NCBI RefSeq assembly: GCF_030332225.1
Contig: NZ_JAOWIF010000028.1
Span: 186,001 to 250,000 of the forward strand
DNA from: Citrobacter sp. Cu233
Lineage (GTDB): Bacteria; Pseudomonadota; Gammaproteobacteria; Enterobacterales; Enterobacteriaceae
Reading direction: 5' to 3'
Length of the DNA stretch: 64,000 nt
Positions 50,786 through 62,295 of the stretch are shown piece by piece. A program made the position numbers and the translations under genes. The notes below the pieces were generated by a model, which worked only from the letters and a program-made list of their open reading frames with translations, did no database searches and was not told where the DNA came from. Position 1 is the stretch's first letter. Each line of letters starts with the position of its first letter.

Positions 50786-53700
50786 TGCAGGTGTTACCTC
50801 CCGGCAATACAGGCGGCCCGTCCCGCCTGTTCATTCTGCGCCCTGTCGCCACCACATTGCTGATGGTCGCGATTTTGCTTGCCGGTATTATCGGCTATCG
50901 TTTCCTGCCCATTGCTGCATTACCAGAAGTGGATTACCCCACCATTCAGGTCATAACGCTCTACCCCGGAGCCAGCCCGGATGTCATGACGTCTGCAGTT
51001 ACCGCTCCGCTTGAACGCCAGTTCGGGCAGATGTCCGGTCTGAAACAAATGTCCTCCCAAAGTTCCGGTGGTGCATCGGTGGTCACGTTGCAGTTTCAAC
51101 TGACCCTGCCACTGGATGTTGCCGAGCAGGAAGTTCAGGCCGCCATCAATGCAGCCACCAATTTATTGCCGGGTGACCTGCCTAACCCACCGGTGTACAG
51201 CAAAGTTAATCCAGCGGATCCGCCGATCATGACGCTGGCCGTCACCTCGACCGCCATGCCGATGACGCAGGTGGAAGATATGGTGGAAACCCGCGTCGCA
51301 CAGAAAATCTCCCAGGTTTCTGGTGTTGGCCTGGTGACACTTTCTGGCGGCCAGCGTCCTGCGGTCCGCGTGAAGCTCAATGCACAGGCGATTGCAGCAC
51401 TCGGCCTGACCAGCGAAACCATCCGTACGGCGATTACCGGTGCCAACGTCAATTCCGCCAAAGGGAGTCTTGATGGGCCAACACGTGCCGTTACGCTTTC
51501 CGCTAACGACCAGATGCAGTCTGCCGATGAGTATCGCCAGTTAATTGTTGCCTATAAAAACGGTGCGCCGGTGCGCCTTGGCGATGTTGCCACCGTCGAA
51601 CAAGGTGCAGAAAACAGCTGGCTTGGGGCATGGGCCAACAAACAACAAGCCATCGTGATGAACGTACAGCGTCAGCCTGGCGCAAATATTATCGCCACGG
51701 CAGACAGTATTCGGCAAATGCTGCCACAACTGACAGACAGCCTGCCGAAATCGGTGAAAGTCACTGTACTTTCGGATCGTACGACCAATATTCGCGCTTC
51801 CGTTGCAGACACTCAGTTCGAACTGATGCTGGCAATTGCGTTGGTCGTCATGATTATCTACCTGTTTCTGCGCAATATTCCTGCCACCATCATTCCTGCT
51901 GTTGCCGTGCCGCTATCGCTGATCGGTACTTTCGCGGTAATGGTCTTTCTTGATTTCTCCATCAACAACCTGACATTGATGGCGCTGACCATCGCCACGG
52001 GTTTTGTGGTGGACGATGCTATTGTGGTTATCGAGAATATTTCGCGCTATATCGAAAAAGGGGAGAAACCACTGACCGCAGCCCTGAAAGGTGCAGGCGA
52101 GATTGGTTTTACCATCATCTCCCTGACGTTTTCATTGATTGCGGTATTGATCCCACTGCTATTTATGGGCGATATCGTCGGGCGCTTGTTCCGAGAATTC
52201 GCCGTTACGCTGGCGGTCGCGATTCTGATTTCCGCCGTCGTATCGCTAACCCTGACACCGATGATGTGCGCGCGCATGCTCAGTCAGGCGTCATTGCGTA
52301 AGCAAAACCGCTTCTCCCGTGCCTCAGAAAAAATGTTCGATCGTGTGATCGCCGGATACGGACACTGGCTGGCAAAAGTACTTAACCATCCGTGGTTGAC
52401 GCTTGGCGTCGCACTCAGTACGTTGGCCCTGAGCGTCATGCTGTGGGTTTTTATCCCAAAAGGCTTCTTCCCAATTCAGGATAACGGCATTATTCAGGGT
52501 ACGCTGCAGGCTCCACAATCCAGTTCATTTGCCAGCATGGCCCAGCGCCAACGCCAGGTTTCCGATGTGCTCCTCAACGATCCCGCGGTAGAAAGCCTGA
52601 CGGCCTTTGTGGGTGTTGATGGCACGAACCCCGCGCTGAACAGTGCACGCCTGCAAATTAACCTCAAGCCGCTGAATGAACGCGATGACCGCGTACAAAA
52701 AGTAATTGAGCGTCTGCAGGATGCGGTGGATAAGGTTCCCGGCGTCGATCTCTATCTCCAGCCGACCCAGGACTTGACGATTGATACTCAGGTGAGCCGG
52801 ACACAGTACCAGTTTACGCTGCAGGCCACCTCTCTGGACGCCCTCAGTACCTGGGTGCCACAACTGTTGGAAAAACTGCAGCAGTTGCCTCAGCTGTCTG
52901 ATGTCAGCAGCGACTGGCAGGATCAGGGACTGGTGGCCTATGTGAATGTTAATCGCGACAGTGCCAGTCGTTTAGGGATCAGCATGGCAGATGTCGATAA
53001 CGCCCTGTACAACGCCTTCGGACAGCGTTTGATTTCGACTATCTATACACAGGCAAACCAGTATCGCGTGGTATTAGAGCATAACACTGACAGCACACCT
53101 GGACTTGCCGCGCTGGATACCATTCGTCTGACCAGTAGCGATGGCGGAATCGTACCGCTCAGCGCTATCGCCAACATCGAGCAGCGTTTTGCCCCGCTAT
53201 CGATTAACCATCTCGATCAATTCCCGGTGACGACTATCTCGTTCAATGTGCCAGATAACCAGTCGTTGGGCGATGCGGTCCAGGCGATTCAGGATGCCGA
53301 AAAAACACTGAACCTGCCTGCAAATATCACCACTCAGTTCCAGGGCAGTACGCTGGCATTCCAGGCAGCCCTGGGCAATACCATCTGGCTGATTGTGGCG
53401 GCAGTGGTCGCGATGTATATCGTGCTCGGCGTATTGTACGAAAGCTTTATTCACCCGATTACGATTCTCTCTACGCTTCCCACTGCAGGTGTCGGGGCGT
53501 TGCTGGCATTGATGATTGCCGGCAGTGAGCTGGACGTGATCGCGATCATCGGCATTATTTTGCTCATCGGGATCGTGAAGAAAAACGCCATCATGATGAT
53601 CGACTTTGCCCTTGCCGCAGAACGTGAGCAGGGAATGTCACCGCGCGATGCCATTTTTCAGGCCTGTCTGCTGCGTTTTCGCCCGATCCTGATGACCACG

Positions 53701-53907
53701 CTGGCAGCACTACTGGGGGCGTTGCCGCTGATGTTAAGTACCGGCGTAGGCGCGGAGTTACGCCGTCCATTAGGGATTGGCATGGTCGGCGGCCTGCTGG
53801 TCAGTCAGGTCTTAACCCTGTTTACCACACCGGTAATTTACCTGCTGTTTGACCGGCTGTCGCTGTACGTGAAAAACCGCTTCCCACGCCAGGAAGAGGA
53901 AGCGTAA
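50785..53907 (+). CDS. mdtB: MdtB, RND multidrug transporter subunit
   Basis: 1040 residues, same as E. coli. Twelve transmembrane segments and two large periplasmic loops. [20 protein letters not shown] in TM4 carries the proton-relay aspartates, and [20 protein letters not shown] is the matching TM10 segment. MdtB and MdtC form a mixed trimer (two MdtB with one MdtC) exporting bile salts, novobiocin and other compounds. It abuts mdtC with no gap (TAAATG). Confidence 0.97.
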   Translation: MQVLPPGNTGGPSRLFILRPVATTLLMVAILLAGIIGYRFLPIAALPEVDYPTIQVITLYPGASPDVMTSAVTAPLERQFGQMSGLKQMSSQSSGGASVVTLQFQLTLPLDVAEQEVQAAINAATNLLPGDLPNPPVYSKVNPADPPIMTLAVTSTAMPMTQVEDMVETRVAQKISQVSGVGLVTLSGGQRPAVRVKLNAQAIAALGLTSETIRTAITGANVNSAKGSLDGPTRAVTLSANDQMQSADEYRQLIVAYKNGAPVRLGDVATVEQGAENSWLGAWANKQQAIVMNVQRQPGANIIATADSIRQMLPQLTDSLPKSVKVTVLSDRTTNIRASVADTQFELMLAIALVVMIIYLFLRNIPATIIPAVAVPLSLIGTFAVMVFLDFSINNLTLMALTIATGFVVDDAIVVIENISRYIEKGEKPLTAALKGAGEIGFTIISLTFSLIAVLIPLLFMGDIVGRLFREFAVTLAVAILISAVVSLTLTPMMCARMLSQASLRKQNRFSRASEKMFDRVIAGYGHWLAKVLNHPWLTLGVALSTLALSVMLWVFIPKGFFPIQDNGIIQGTLQAPQSSSFASMAQRQRQVSDVLLNDPAVESLTAFVGVDGTNPALNSARLQINLKPLNERDDRVQKVIERLQDAVDKVPGVDLYLQPTQDLTIDTQVSRTQYQFTLQATSLDALSTWVPQLLEKLQQLPQLSDVSSDWQDQGLVAYVNVNRDSASRLGISMADVDNALYNAFGQRLISTIYTQANQYRVVLEHNTDSTPGLAALDTIRLTSSDGGIVPLSAIANIEQRFAPLSINHLDQFPVTTISFNVPDNQSLGDAVQAIQDAEKTLNLPANITTQFQGSTLAFQAALGNTIWLIVAAVVAMYIVLGVLYESFIHPITILSTLPTAGVGALLALMIAGSELDVIAIIGIILLIGIVKKNAIMMIDFALAAEREQGMSPRDAIFQACLLRFRPILMTTLAALLGALPLMLSTGVGAELRRPLGIGMVGGLLVSQVLTLFTTPVIYLLFDRLSLYVKNRFPRQEEEA

Positions 53908-56900
53908 ATGAAATTTTTTGCGCTTTTCATCCATCGCCCGGTCGCGACCATTCTCATTTCGGTGGCGATTACCCTGTGCGGGATTCTTGGCTTTCGTCTG
54001 TTGCCAGTGGCCCCACTGCCGCAGGTTGATTTCCCGGTAATCATGGTCAGTGCATCGCTACCGGGAGCATCACCAGAAACAATGGCGTCATCCGTAGCAA
54101 CCCCACTGGAACGTTCGCTTGGGCGCATTGCGGGCGTAAATGAGATGACATCAAGCAGTTCGCTTGGCAGTACGCGCATTATTCTCGAATTTAAATTTGA
54201 CCGCGACATCAACGGCGCAGCACGGGACGTACAGGCCGCCATTAACGCGGCGCAAAGCCTGCTGCCCAGCGGGATGCCCAGCCGTCCGACGTATCGGAAG
54301 GCCAACCCTTCTGATGCGCCGATCATGATCCTGACGCTGACATCGGACACGTACTCGCAAGGTGAATTGTACGATTTCGCATCCAAGCAACTGGCGCAAA
54401 CTATCGCGCAAATCAACGGCGTCGGTGATGTGGATGTCGGAGGAAGCTCCCTTCCCGCTGTGCGCGTGGGGCTTAATCCGCAGGCGCTGTTCAACCAGGG
54501 CGTATCACTGGACGCGGTGCGTAGCGCTATCGATAACGCCAACGTGCGTAAACCACAGGGCGCTATCGAAAATGAAACCCATCGCTGGCAGGTACAAACC
54601 AACGATGAACTCAAAACTGCGGCGGAATATAAGCCCGTTATCATCCACTATAACAATGGCGCAGCTGTGCGGCTGGGGGATGTTGCATCTGTCAGTGATT
54701 CAGTGCAGGACGTACGCAATGCGGGGATGACCAATGCCAAACCGGCCATTCTGTTGATGATCCGCAAACTGCCGGAAGCCAATATTATTCAGACGGTAGA
54801 CAGCATTCGCGCCAAACTACCAGAGTTACAAACCCTGGTTCCTGCCGCTATCGATCTGCAAATCGCCCAGGACCGTTCGCCGACTATTCGCGCCTCACTG
54901 GAGGAAGTCGAACAGACGCTGATTATCTCCGTGGCGTTGGTTATCCTGGTGGTGTTTGTCTTCCTGCGCTCCGGACGTGCCACCCTGATCCCTGCCGTTG
55001 CGGTTCCGGTCTCGCTGATTGGTACGTTTGCCGCGATGTATCTGTGTGGATTTAGCCTCAACAATCTGTCGCTGATGGCGCTAACCATCGCGACGGGGTT
55101 TGTCGTCGATGATGCCATTGTGGTACTGGAAAACATTGCACGCCATCTCGAAGCAGGAATGAAACCGTTACAGGCGGCACTACAGGGCACGCGCGAGGTG
55201 GGTTTCACCGTTCTCTCCATGAGCCTGTCGCTGGTGGCGGTATTCCTGCCACTGCTGTTAATGGGCGGGCTGCCAGGTCGTCTGTTACGCGAGTTTGCCG
55301 TCACTCTGTCGGTGGCTATCGGTATTTCACTGCTGGTATCGCTGACGTTGACGCCGATGATGTGCGGCTGGATGCTCAAATCCAGCACGCCACGCGAACA
55401 ATCGCGTAAGCGGGGATTTGGCCGTGTACTGGTGGCATTACAACAAAGCTACGCCACCTCGCTGAAGTGGGTGCTACGCCACACGCGCATGGTGGGAGTG
55501 GTGCTACTCGCAACCATTGCCCTGAACGTCTGGCTCTATATTTCCATCCCCAAAACCTTCTTCCCGGAGCAGGATACTGGCGTACTCATGGGCGGGATCC
55601 AGGCCGATCAAAGCATTTCGTTTCAGGCGATGCGAGGCAAACTGCAGGACTTTATGAAGATCATCCGCGACGATCCTGCGGTGAATAATGTCACCGGATT
55701 TACCGGCGGCTCACGCGTCAACAGCGGGATGATGTTTATCACCCTGAAGCCACGTGGAGAACGCCACGAAACGGCGCAACAGGTGATTGACCGCCTGCGT
55801 GTCGCGCTTGCCAAAGAACCCGGCGCAAACCTGTTTCTGATGGCAGTACAGGATATTCGCGTCGGTGGTCGTCAGGCCAATGCCAGCTACCAATACACGC
55901 TGTTGTCAGATGACCTCGCCGCACTGCGCGAATGGGAACCGAAAATTCGTAAGGCGCTAGCCACCCTGCCCCAACTGGCAGACGTCAATTCCGATCAGCA
56001 GGACAACGGCGCAGAGATGAATCTGACCTACGATCGTGACACCATGTCACGTCTGGGAATCGACGTCGAAGCAGCAAACAGCCTGCTGAATAACGCCTTT
56101 GGTCAGCGGCAAATTTCGACCATCTATCAGCCGATGAACCAGTACAAAGTGGTGATGGAAGTCGACCCACGCTACACCCAGGATATCAGCGCCCTGGACA
56201 AAATGTTCGTCATCAACAGCGATGGTAAAGCGATACCGTTGTCGTACTTTGCCAAATGGCAACCGGCAAACGCACCGCTATCGGTGAATCACCAGGGGTT
56301 GTCTGCCGCCTCAACCGTATCGTTTAACCTGCCGACGGGTTCTTCACTTTCTGAAGCGACGGAGGCCATCAACAGAACCATGACCCAGCTTGGGGTACCG
56401 TCGACGGTGCGCGGTAGCTTTGCGGGTACCGCGCAGGTATTTCAGGACACCATGAATTCACAGGTGATCCTGATTATCGCCGCCATCGCCACAGTCTATA
56501 TCGTGCTGGGTATGCTGTATGAAAGCTATGTTCACCCGCTGACTATTCTCTCCACGCTGCCTTCTGCCGGCGTTGGGGCCTTACTGGCGCTGGAGCTGTT
56601 CGATGCCCCGTTCAGCCTAATCGCCCTGATAGGGATCATGCTATTAATTGGCATTGTGAAGAAAAACGCCATCATGATGGTCGATTTTGCGCTGGAAGCG
56701 CAGAGAAATGGCAAGTTGCAGCCGGAAGAAGCGATTTTCCAGGCCTGCCTGCTGCGTTTTCGCCCAATAATGATGACCACGCTGGCGGCACTGTTTGGTG
56801 CGCTGCCGCTGGTATTATCCGCTGGTGACGGCGCTGAATTGCGCCAACCATTGGGGATAACCATTGTTGGCGGACTGGTCGTGAGTCAGCTACTGACGCT

Positions 56901-56988
56901 GTACACCACTCCGGTGGTCTATCTCTTTTTCGATCGTCTGCGTCTGCGTTTTTCGCGTAAAGGCAGCAAACCGGTAGCAGAGTTATGA
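53908..56988 (+). CDS. mdtC: MdtC, RND multidrug transporter subunit
   Basis: 1026 residues (E. coli 1025). [20 protein letters not shown] is the N-terminal TM1 region, [20 protein letters not shown] the TM4 proton relay, and [20 protein letters not shown] the TM10 region. In the E. coli pump, MdtC is the subunit that binds substrate. It is paralogous to mdtB by tandem duplication and overlaps mdtD by four bases (ATGA). Confidence 0.97.
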   Translation: MKFFALFIHRPVATILISVAITLCGILGFRLLPVAPLPQVDFPVIMVSASLPGASPETMASSVATPLERSLGRIAGVNEMTSSSSLGSTRIILEFKFDRDINGAARDVQAAINAAQSLLPSGMPSRPTYRKANPSDAPIMILTLTSDTYSQGELYDFASKQLAQTIAQINGVGDVDVGGSSLPAVRVGLNPQALFNQGVSLDAVRSAIDNANVRKPQGAIENETHRWQVQTNDELKTAAEYKPVIIHYNNGAAVRLGDVASVSDSVQDVRNAGMTNAKPAILLMIRKLPEANIIQTVDSIRAKLPELQTLVPAAIDLQIAQDRSPTIRASLEEVEQTLIISVALVILVVFVFLRSGRATLIPAVAVPVSLIGTFAAMYLCGFSLNNLSLMALTIATGFVVDDAIVVLENIARHLEAGMKPLQAALQGTREVGFTVLSMSLSLVAVFLPLLLMGGLPGRLLREFAVTLSVAIGISLLVSLTLTPMMCGWMLKSSTPREQSRKRGFGRVLVALQQSYATSLKWVLRHTRMVGVVLLATIALNVWLYISIPKTFFPEQDTGVLMGGIQADQSISFQAMRGKLQDFMKIIRDDPAVNNVTGFTGGSRVNSGMMFITLKPRGERHETAQQVIDRLRVALAKEPGANLFLMAVQDIRVGGRQANASYQYTLLSDDLAALREWEPKIRKALATLPQLADVNSDQQDNGAEMNLTYDRDTMSRLGIDVEAANSLLNNAFGQRQISTIYQPMNQYKVVMEVDPRYTQDISALDKMFVINSDGKAIPLSYFAKWQPANAPLSVNHQGLSAASTVSFNLPTGSSLSEATEAINRTMTQLGVPSTVRGSFAGTAQVFQDTMNSQVILIIAAIATVYIVLGMLYESYVHPLTILSTLPSAGVGALLALELFDAPFSLIALIGIMLLIGIVKKNAIMMVDFALEAQRNGKLQPEEAIFQACLLRFRPIMMTTLAALFGALPLVLSAGDGAELRQPLGITIVGGLVVSQLLTLYTTPVVYLFFDRLRLRFSRKGSKPVAEL

Positions 56989-58400
56989 CAGAACTTCCCG
57001 ACAGCACCCGCTGGCAACTTTGGATTGTGGCATTTGGCTTTTTTATGCAGTCGCTGGATACCACCATCGTCAACACCGCGCTTCCCTCAATGGCCAAAAG
57101 CCTCGGGGAAAGTCCACTGCATATGCATATGGTCATTGTGTCATATGTATTAACCGTAGCGGTGATGCTGCCCGCCAGCGGTTGGCTGGCCGATAAAATC
57201 GGTGTACGCAATATATTCTTTACCGCAATCATTCTGTTTACGCTGGGATCGCTGTTTTGCGCCTGGTCCGGAACGCTGAATGAACTGGTGATGGCGCGTG
57301 TGTTACAGGGGGTAGGCGGCGCAATGATGGTACCCGTCGGCAGGTTAACGGTGATGAAAATCGTCCCACGCGAGCAATACATGGCGGCAATGACATTCGT
57401 CACCTTGCCCGGTCAGATTGGTCCTCTTCTGGGCCCGGCATTAGGGGGGATCCTGGTGGAATATGCCTCCTGGCACTGGATATTTCTGATTAACATTCCG
57501 GTTGGCATTGTCGGGGCAATAGCCACGTTAATGCTGATGCCCAACTACACCATGCAAACTCGCCGTTTCGATCTTTCTGGATTCATGATGCTGGCTGTTG
57601 GCATGGCGGTACTCACGTTAGCGCTCGATGGTAGTAAGGGAACCGGCATTTCCCACATCACGCTGGCAGCGCTGGTTATCTGTGGCGTACTGGCGATCCT
57701 GCTGTATCTGAAACATGCCTACAACAACCCTCGTGCACTGTTTAGCCTGCATCTGTTTCGTACACACACCTTCTCTTTAGGCCTGTTCGGCAGTTTTGCC
57801 GGACGCATCGGTAGCGGGATGTTACCGTTCATGACCCCGGTATTCCTGCAGATAGGATTGGGCTTTTCGCCACTTCATGCCGGATTGATGATGATCCCGA
57901 TGGTGCTGGGCAGTATGGGAATGAAACGCATTGTGGTCCAGGTCGTCAACCGGTTTGGCTACCGTCGCGTACTGGTCACCACCACGCTTGCCCTGTCGAT
58001 GGTCAGCCTGTTGCTGATGAGCACCGCGTTACTCGGTTGGTATTACGCCCTGCCGTTCATACTGTTCTTACAGGGAATGGTCAATTCTACCCGCTTCTCA
58101 TCAATGAACACACTGACGCTCAAAGACCTGCCGGATGACCTCGCGAGCAGCGGCAACAGTCTGCTGTCGATGATCATGCAACTGTCGATGAGTATCGGGG
58201 TAACCATCGCCGGTCTGTTGTTAGGCATGTTCGGGCAGCAGCATATCGCCATCGACAGCGCGTCTACGCATACCGTCTTTATGTATACCTGGCTGTGCAT
58301 CGCGTTTCTTATCGCACTGCCTGCCATCATTTTTGCCCGCGTGCCGAACGACACGCAGACCAACGCGGTGATTTCACGGCGCAAAAGGAGCACCCGATGA
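56985..58400 (+). CDS. mdtD: MdtD, major facilitator superfamily transporter
   Basis: 471 residues, same as E. coli, with about 14 hydrophobic segments (DHA2 family). [20 protein letters not shown] is the TM1 motif D1, [20 protein letters not shown] motif A, and [20 protein letters not shown] motif C of antiporters. The gene belongs to the BaeR regulon but is not needed for MdtABC pump function. Work on E. coli MdtD suggests a role in iron and citrate export (family knowledge, not visible here). It overlaps baeS by four bases. Confidence 0.95.
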   Translation: MTELPDSTRWQLWIVAFGFFMQSLDTTIVNTALPSMAKSLGESPLHMHMVIVSYVLTVAVMLPASGWLADKIGVRNIFFTAIILFTLGSLFCAWSGTLNELVMARVLQGVGGAMMVPVGRLTVMKIVPREQYMAAMTFVTLPGQIGPLLGPALGGILVEYASWHWIFLINIPVGIVGAIATLMLMPNYTMQTRRFDLSGFMMLAVGMAVLTLALDGSKGTGISHITLAALVICGVLAILLYLKHAYNNPRALFSLHLFRTHTFSLGLFGSFAGRIGSGMLPFMTPVFLQIGLGFSPLHAGLMMIPMVLGSMGMKRIVVQVVNRFGYRRVLVTTTLALSMVSLLLMSTALLGWYYALPFILFLQGMVNSTRFSSMNTLTLKDLPDDLASSGNSLLSMIMQLSMSIGVTIAGLLLGMFGQQHIAIDSASTHTVFMYTWLCIAFLIALPAIIFARVPNDTQTNAVISRRKRSTR

Positions 58401-59800
58401 CGTTCTGGCGGCCCGGTATCACCGGCAAACTCTTTCTGGCTATTTTCGCCACCTGCATTGTGTTGCTGATCAGTATGCACTGGGCCGTCCGCATTAGCTT
58501 CGAACGCGGTTTTATTGACTACATCAAACACGGTAACGAACAGCGCCTGCAAATGTTGAGCGATGCCCTTGGCGAGCAGTATGAGCAGCACGGCAACTGG
58601 CGATTTTTACGTAACAACGATCGTTTTATCTTTCAGATCCTGCGCTCATTTGAACACGACAATGACGATGATAAACCGGGCCCCGGCATGCCACCGCACG
58701 GCTGGCGCACGCAATTTTGGGTGGTCGATCAAAGTGCCCATGTGCTGGTCGGCCCGCGCGGTCCCGTACCGCGTGACGGCACTCGCCGCCCGATCCGCGT
58801 CAACGGTCTGGAAGTTGGCGCCGTCATCGCCTCACCCGTTGAACGGCTGACGCGCAATACGGATATTAACTTCGATAAACAACAGCGGCGCACCAGTTGG
58901 CTGATCGTGGCGCTCTCCACCATACTGGCAGCGCTGGCAACATTTACGCTGGCACGGAGCCTGCTCGCGCCCGTCAAACGACTGGTCGACGGCACACACA
59001 AACTGGCGGCCGGCGATTTTACTACCCGCGTGGTTCCCACCAGTACCGATGAACTGGGCAAACTGGCGCAGGATTTCAACCAGCTTGCCAGTACGCTGGA
59101 AAAAAACCAGCAGATGCGCCGGGACTTTATGGCTGATATTTCTCACGAACTGCGCACACCGCTGGCAGTTTTACGCGGCGAACTCGAAGCTATTCAGGAT
59201 GGTGTACGTCAGTTCACCCCGGATTCGGTAGCCTCATTGCAGGCCGAAGTGGGTACGCTCACCAAACTGGTAGACGATCTCCACCAGCTTTCTATGTCTG
59301 ATGAAGGTGCGCTGGCCTATCAGAAAACCTCGCTGGACCTGATCCCTCTGCTGGAAGTGGCGAGCGGCGCGTTTCGTGAGCGCTTTGCCAGTCGAGGGCT
59401 GACGATCCAGCTTTCACTCCCGGACAGCATGACGGTCTTTGGCGACAGGGATCGCCTGATGCAACTGTTTAACAACCTACTGGAAAACAGCCTACGCTAC
59501 ACCGACAGCGGTGGCGGTCTGCATATCAGTGCCGAACAGCGGGAGCGGATGGTGTTATTAACCTTCGCCGATTCCACCCCCGGCGTTAGCGACGAACAGC
59601 TACAGAAACTGTTCGAACGTTTTTATCGCACCGAAGGGTCCCGCAACCGGGCCAGCGGTGGGTCCGGGCTGGGGCTGGCGATTTGCGTCAACATTGTCCA
59701 GGCGCATAATGGTCTGATCCGCGCCGCCCATTCGCCTTTTGGCGGGGTTAGCATTACAGTAGAGTTACCGCTGGAACGCGACTTACAGAGAGATGTATGA
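58397..59800 (+). CDS. baeS: BaeS, envelope-stress sensor histidine kinase
   Basis: 467 residues from the ATG at 58397 ([20 protein letters not shown]), same as E. coli; longer upstream frames lie inside mdtD. Two transmembrane segments flank a periplasmic sensor and are followed by HAMP ([20 protein letters not shown]). The HisKA box [16 protein letters not shown] has the phospho-acceptor His250, and HATPase motifs [22 protein letters not shown] and GSGLGLAI follow. It senses indole, zinc, flavonoids and other envelope stress and phosphorylates BaeR. It overlaps mdtD and baeR by four bases each. Confidence 0.97.
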   Translation: MTFWRPGITGKLFLAIFATCIVLLISMHWAVRISFERGFIDYIKHGNEQRLQMLSDALGEQYEQHGNWRFLRNNDRFIFQILRSFEHDNDDDKPGPGMPPHGWRTQFWVVDQSAHVLVGPRGPVPRDGTRRPIRVNGLEVGAVIASPVERLTRNTDINFDKQQRRTSWLIVALSTILAALATFTLARSLLAPVKRLVDGTHKLAAGDFTTRVVPTSTDELGKLAQDFNQLASTLEKNQQMRRDFMADISHELRTPLAVLRGELEAIQDGVRQFTPDSVASLQAEVGTLTKLVDDLHQLSMSDEGALAYQKTSLDLIPLLEVASGAFRERFASRGLTIQLSLPDSMTVFGDRDRLMQLFNNLLENSLRYTDSGGGLHISAEQRERMVLLTFADSTPGVSDEQLQKLFERFYRTEGSRNRASGGSGLGLAICVNIVQAHNGLIRAAHSPFGGVSITVELPLERDLQRDV

Positions 59801-60519
59801 CTGAGTTACCCATTGATGAAAACACGCCGCGTATTCTGATCGTGGAAGACGAGCCCAAGCTGGGGCAACTGCTCATCGACTACCTGCGTGCGGCAAGCTA
59901 TGCCCCTACGCTCATCAATCACGGCGATCAGGTGTTGCCTTATGTACGCCAGACGCCGCCCGATCTGATCTTGTTAGATCTGATGTTGCCTGGTACCGAC
60001 GGTCTGACTCTGTGTCGGGAAATTCGTCGTTTCTCTGACGTCCCGATTATGATGGTGACCGCCAAAATCGAAGAGATTGACCGCCTGCTGGGGCTGGAGA
60101 TCGGTGCAGATGACTACATTTGTAAACCGTACAGCCCGCGGGAAGTCGTCGCACGAGTGAAAACGATCCTGCGCCGTTGTAAACCACAGCGCGAGTTGCA
60201 ACAGATGGATGCAGAAAGTCCACTGATCGTTGATGAAGGCCGTTTTCAGGCATCGTGGCGTGGAAAAATGCTCGACCTGACACCTGCTGAATTTCGCTTA
60301 CTCAAAACACTGTCGCATGAACCGGGAAAAGTGTTCTCCCGCGAGCAATTGCTCAACCATCTCTACGATGATTACCGCGTCGTTACCGACCGCACCATCG
60401 ACAGCCATATCAAGAATCTGCGCCGTAAACTGGAATCGCTGGATGCAGAGCAGTCGTTTATCCGCGCGGTCTATGGCGTAGGATATCGCTGGGAAGCCGA
60501 TGCCTGTCGGATAGCTTAA
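59797..60519 (+). CDS. baeR: BaeR, response regulator
   Basis: 240 residues, OmpR/PhoB family. The receiver domain has [20 protein letters not shown], the phosphorylated Asp61 in [13 protein letters not shown], and Lys in ICKPYSPRE. The C-terminal winged helix has [20 protein letters not shown] and [18 protein letters not shown]. It activates mdtABCD-baeSR, acrD and spy in E. coli. It is the last gene of the operon. yegP, which follows baeR in E. coli K-12, is absent. Confidence 0.97.
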   Translation: MTELPIDENTPRILIVEDEPKLGQLLIDYLRAASYAPTLINHGDQVLPYVRQTPPDLILLDLMLPGTDGLTLCREIRRFSDVPIMMVTAKIEEIDRLLGLEIGADDYICKPYSPREVVARVKTILRRCKPQRELQQMDAESPLIVDEGRFQASWRGKMLDLTPAEFRLLKTLSHEPGKVFSREQLLNHLYDDYRVVTDRTIDSHIKNLRRKLESLDAEQSFIRAVYGVGYRWEADACRIA

Positions 60520-60539
60520 TCAGCCAGAAGCCAATCAAG

Positions 60540-60567
60540 GCCGGGTAAGGCAAAATGCCCACCCGGC
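60540..60567. repeat. REP-like inverted repeat after baeR
   Basis: GCCGGGTAAGGCAAAATGCC followed by CACCCGGC forms a strong imperfect stem of the enterobacterial repeat type. It begins 21 bases after the baeR stop. There is no T-run, so it is more likely a REP-like 3' stabiliser than a simple terminator. Confidence 0.7.
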
Positions 60568-60575
60568 ACAATAAC

Positions 60576-60604
60576 TTTACCTGCCCGCCACGCAGCGATA
60601 CAAT
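60576..60604 (+). promoter_or_regulatory. yegQ promoter
   Basis: -35 TTTACC at 60576-60581 and -10 TACAAT at 60599-60604 with a 17-base spacer. A start near 60611 would give a leader of about 75 bases before the yegQ ATG at 60686. Confidence 0.65.
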
Positions 60605-60619
60605 GCCCGCCCTTAATAT

Positions 60620-60656
60620 GGGGGCACTCCCCCAACCGCTTCATGCAGTGAAGCGA
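60620..60656 (+). promoter_or_regulatory. Two hairpins in the yegQ leader
   Basis: GGGGGCACTCCCCC (60620-60633) and CGCTTCATGCAGTGAAGCG (60638-60656) are adjacent stem-loops, with perfect five- and seven-base-pair stems, between the predicted start point and the yegQ ATG. No T-run follows, so they are not simple terminators. They may stabilise or control the mRNA. Function unknown. Confidence 0.5.
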
Positions 60657-60685
60657 GTCTGACCTGTCATCAGAACGAGAACATT

Positions 60686-62047
60686 ATGTTTAAACCGGAA
60701 CTCCTTTCCCCGGCGGGAACGCTGAAAAATATGCGTTACGCTTTCGCCTATGGCGCAGATGCTGTGTACGCGGGCCAACCGCGTTACTCTCTGCGTGTGC
60801 GCAACAACGAATTCAATCACGAAAACCTGCAACTCGGCATTAATGAGGCCCATGAACTGGGTAAAAAATTCTATGTGGTGGTTAATATTGCCCCGCATAA
60901 CGCCAAGCTGAAAACCTTCATTCGTGACCTGAAACCCGTTGTGGAAATGGGGCCGGATGCACTGATCATGTCCGATCCGGGGCTGATCATGCTGGTCCGT
61001 GAACACTTCCCTGATATGGATATTCATCTGTCAGTACAGGCTAACGCGGTCAACTGGGCAACGGTGAAGTTCTGGAAACAAATGGGCTTGACCCGCGTGA
61101 TCCTTTCCCGCGAACTGTCGCTGGAAGAAATTGAAGAGATCCGCACCCAGGTTCCGGATATGGAGATTGAAATCTTCGTTCACGGTGCGCTGTGTATGGC
61201 CTACTCCGGCCGCTGCCTGCTCTCCGGCTACATCAACAAGCGCGACCCTAACCAGGGGACCTGTACCAACGCCTGCCGCTGGGAATACAACGTACAGGAA
61301 GGTAAAGAAGATGTGGTGGGTAATATCGTGCACAAATACGAACCCATCCCGGTACAAAACGTGGAACCGACACTTGGGATCGGCGCGCCTACGGACAAAG
61401 TGTTTATGATTGAAGAAGCCCAGCGTCCGGGTGAATACATGACCGCGTTCGAAGACGAACACGGCACTTACATCATGAACTCAAAAGATTTACGCGCAAT
61501 TGCCCACGTTGAGCGCCTGACCCAGATGGGCGTGCATTCCCTGAAAATCGAAGGTCGCACCAAGTCTTACTATTACTGCGCCCGTACTGCACAGGTCTAT
61601 CGTAAAGCCATTGACGATGCTGCGGCCGGTAAACCGTTCGATCCGCAACTGCTGGAAACACTGGAAGGTCTGGCGCACCGTGGTTATACCGAAGGGTTCC
61701 TGCGCCGCCATACTCATGACGACTATCAGAACTACGAATACGGTTTTTCTGTTTCCGAACGTCAGCAGTTTGTCGGTGAATTCACCGGCGAACGCAAAGG
61801 CGATCTGGCTGCTGTGCTGGTGAAAAACAAATTCACCGTCGGTGACAGTCTGGAGCTGATGACGCCGCAGGGTAACGTCAATTTCACCCTTGAGCAGATG
61901 GAAAACGCCAAAGGCGAAGCTATGCCAGTTGCGCCTGGTGATGGTTATACCGTATGGATGCCCGTACCACAGGATATCGATCTGAATTATGCATTACTGA
62001 TGCGTAATTTTGCCGGTGAGTCCACGCGCAATCCACATGCTAAGTAG
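60686..62047 (+). CDS. yegQ: TrhP (YegQ), tRNA 5-hydroxyuridine modification protein
   Basis: 453 residues, same as E. coli, peptidase U32 family. PELLSPAGTLKNMRYAFAYG is the N-terminus. EIFVHGALCMAYSGRCLLSG is the U32 signature, and CLLSGYINKRDPNQGTCTNA with the following CRW supplies cysteines for a likely iron-sulfur cluster. A C-terminal beta-barrel-like domain follows. It acts in the prephenate-dependent hydroxylation of uridine 34 in tRNA, the first step toward cmo5U and related modifications. It stands alone after the baeSR operon. Confidence 0.95.
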   Translation: MFKPELLSPAGTLKNMRYAFAYGADAVYAGQPRYSLRVRNNEFNHENLQLGINEAHELGKKFYVVVNIAPHNAKLKTFIRDLKPVVEMGPDALIMSDPGLIMLVREHFPDMDIHLSVQANAVNWATVKFWKQMGLTRVILSRELSLEEIEEIRTQVPDMEIEIFVHGALCMAYSGRCLLSGYINKRDPNQGTCTNACRWEYNVQEGKEDVVGNIVHKYEPIPVQNVEPTLGIGAPTDKVFMIEEAQRPGEYMTAFEDEHGTYIMNSKDLRAIAHVERLTQMGVHSLKIEGRTKSYYYCARTAQVYRKAIDDAAAGKPFDPQLLETLEGLAHRGYTEGFLRRHTHDDYQNYEYGFSVSERQQFVGEFTGERKGDLAAVLVKNKFTVGDSLELMTPQGNVNFTLEQMENAKGEAMPVAPGDGYTVWMPVPQDIDLNYALLMRNFAGESTRNPHAK

Positions 62048-62082
62048 TTAATTACGGTTATTTTTCAGCGTTCGGAAGATTC

Positions 62083-62125
62083 TTAGAAATCGATCACATA
62101 CCGTTTCGTTCATTAAGGGTATTAT
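62083..62125 (+). promoter_or_regulatory. CRP-activated promoter of cyaR
   Basis: A CRP-like site TTAGA-N6-TCACA lies at 62083-62098, with a perfect right half GATCACAT. Its centre is 42.5 bases before the CyaR start, a class II activator position. The -10 TATTAT is at 62120-62125. CRP control of cyaR is established in E. coli and Salmonella. Confidence 0.75.
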
Positions 62126-62132
62126 CCCATCC

Positions 62133-62218
62133 GCTGAAAAACATAACCCATAAATGCTAGCTGTACCAGGAACCACCTCCTTAGCCTGCGTAATCTCCCT
62201 TACGCAGGCTTATTTTTT
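62133..62218 (+). ncRNA. cyaR: CyaR (RyeE) small regulatory RNA
   Basis: 86 bases starting GCTGAAAAACATAACCCATA, with the seed-bearing segment TACCAGGAACCACCTCCTTA and ending in the terminator stem AGCCTGCGTAA/TTACGCAGGCT plus a T-run. It is nearly identical to E. coli CyaR and lies, as there, just downstream of yegQ. CyaR is an Hfq-binding RNA that represses ompX, luxS, nadE and yqaE by pairing through its CCUCC-containing loop. The stem differs from E. coli only by compensating changes. Confidence 0.95.
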
Positions 62219-62251
62219 GCCTGTCATTCATCTGTTGTCTGACATCAGGCG

Positions 62252-62280
62252 AAAAAAAAACCGGGCATTCGCCCGGTTTA
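62252..62280 (-). terminator. clpA terminator
   Basis: On the minus strand CCGGGCGAATGCCCGG forms a six-base-pair stem with a GAAT loop, followed by nine T residues. It begins 17 bases after the clpA stop and faces the convergent cyaR terminator. Confidence 0.92.
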
Positions 62281-62295
62281 TCATGCGATTAGAAA

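Noticed and set aside
53838-54644. 268-codon open frame antisense to mdtC
   Set aside because: It is a mirror frame of a conserved RND pump gene on the plus strand, has a composition typical of such shadows and no credible start signal.
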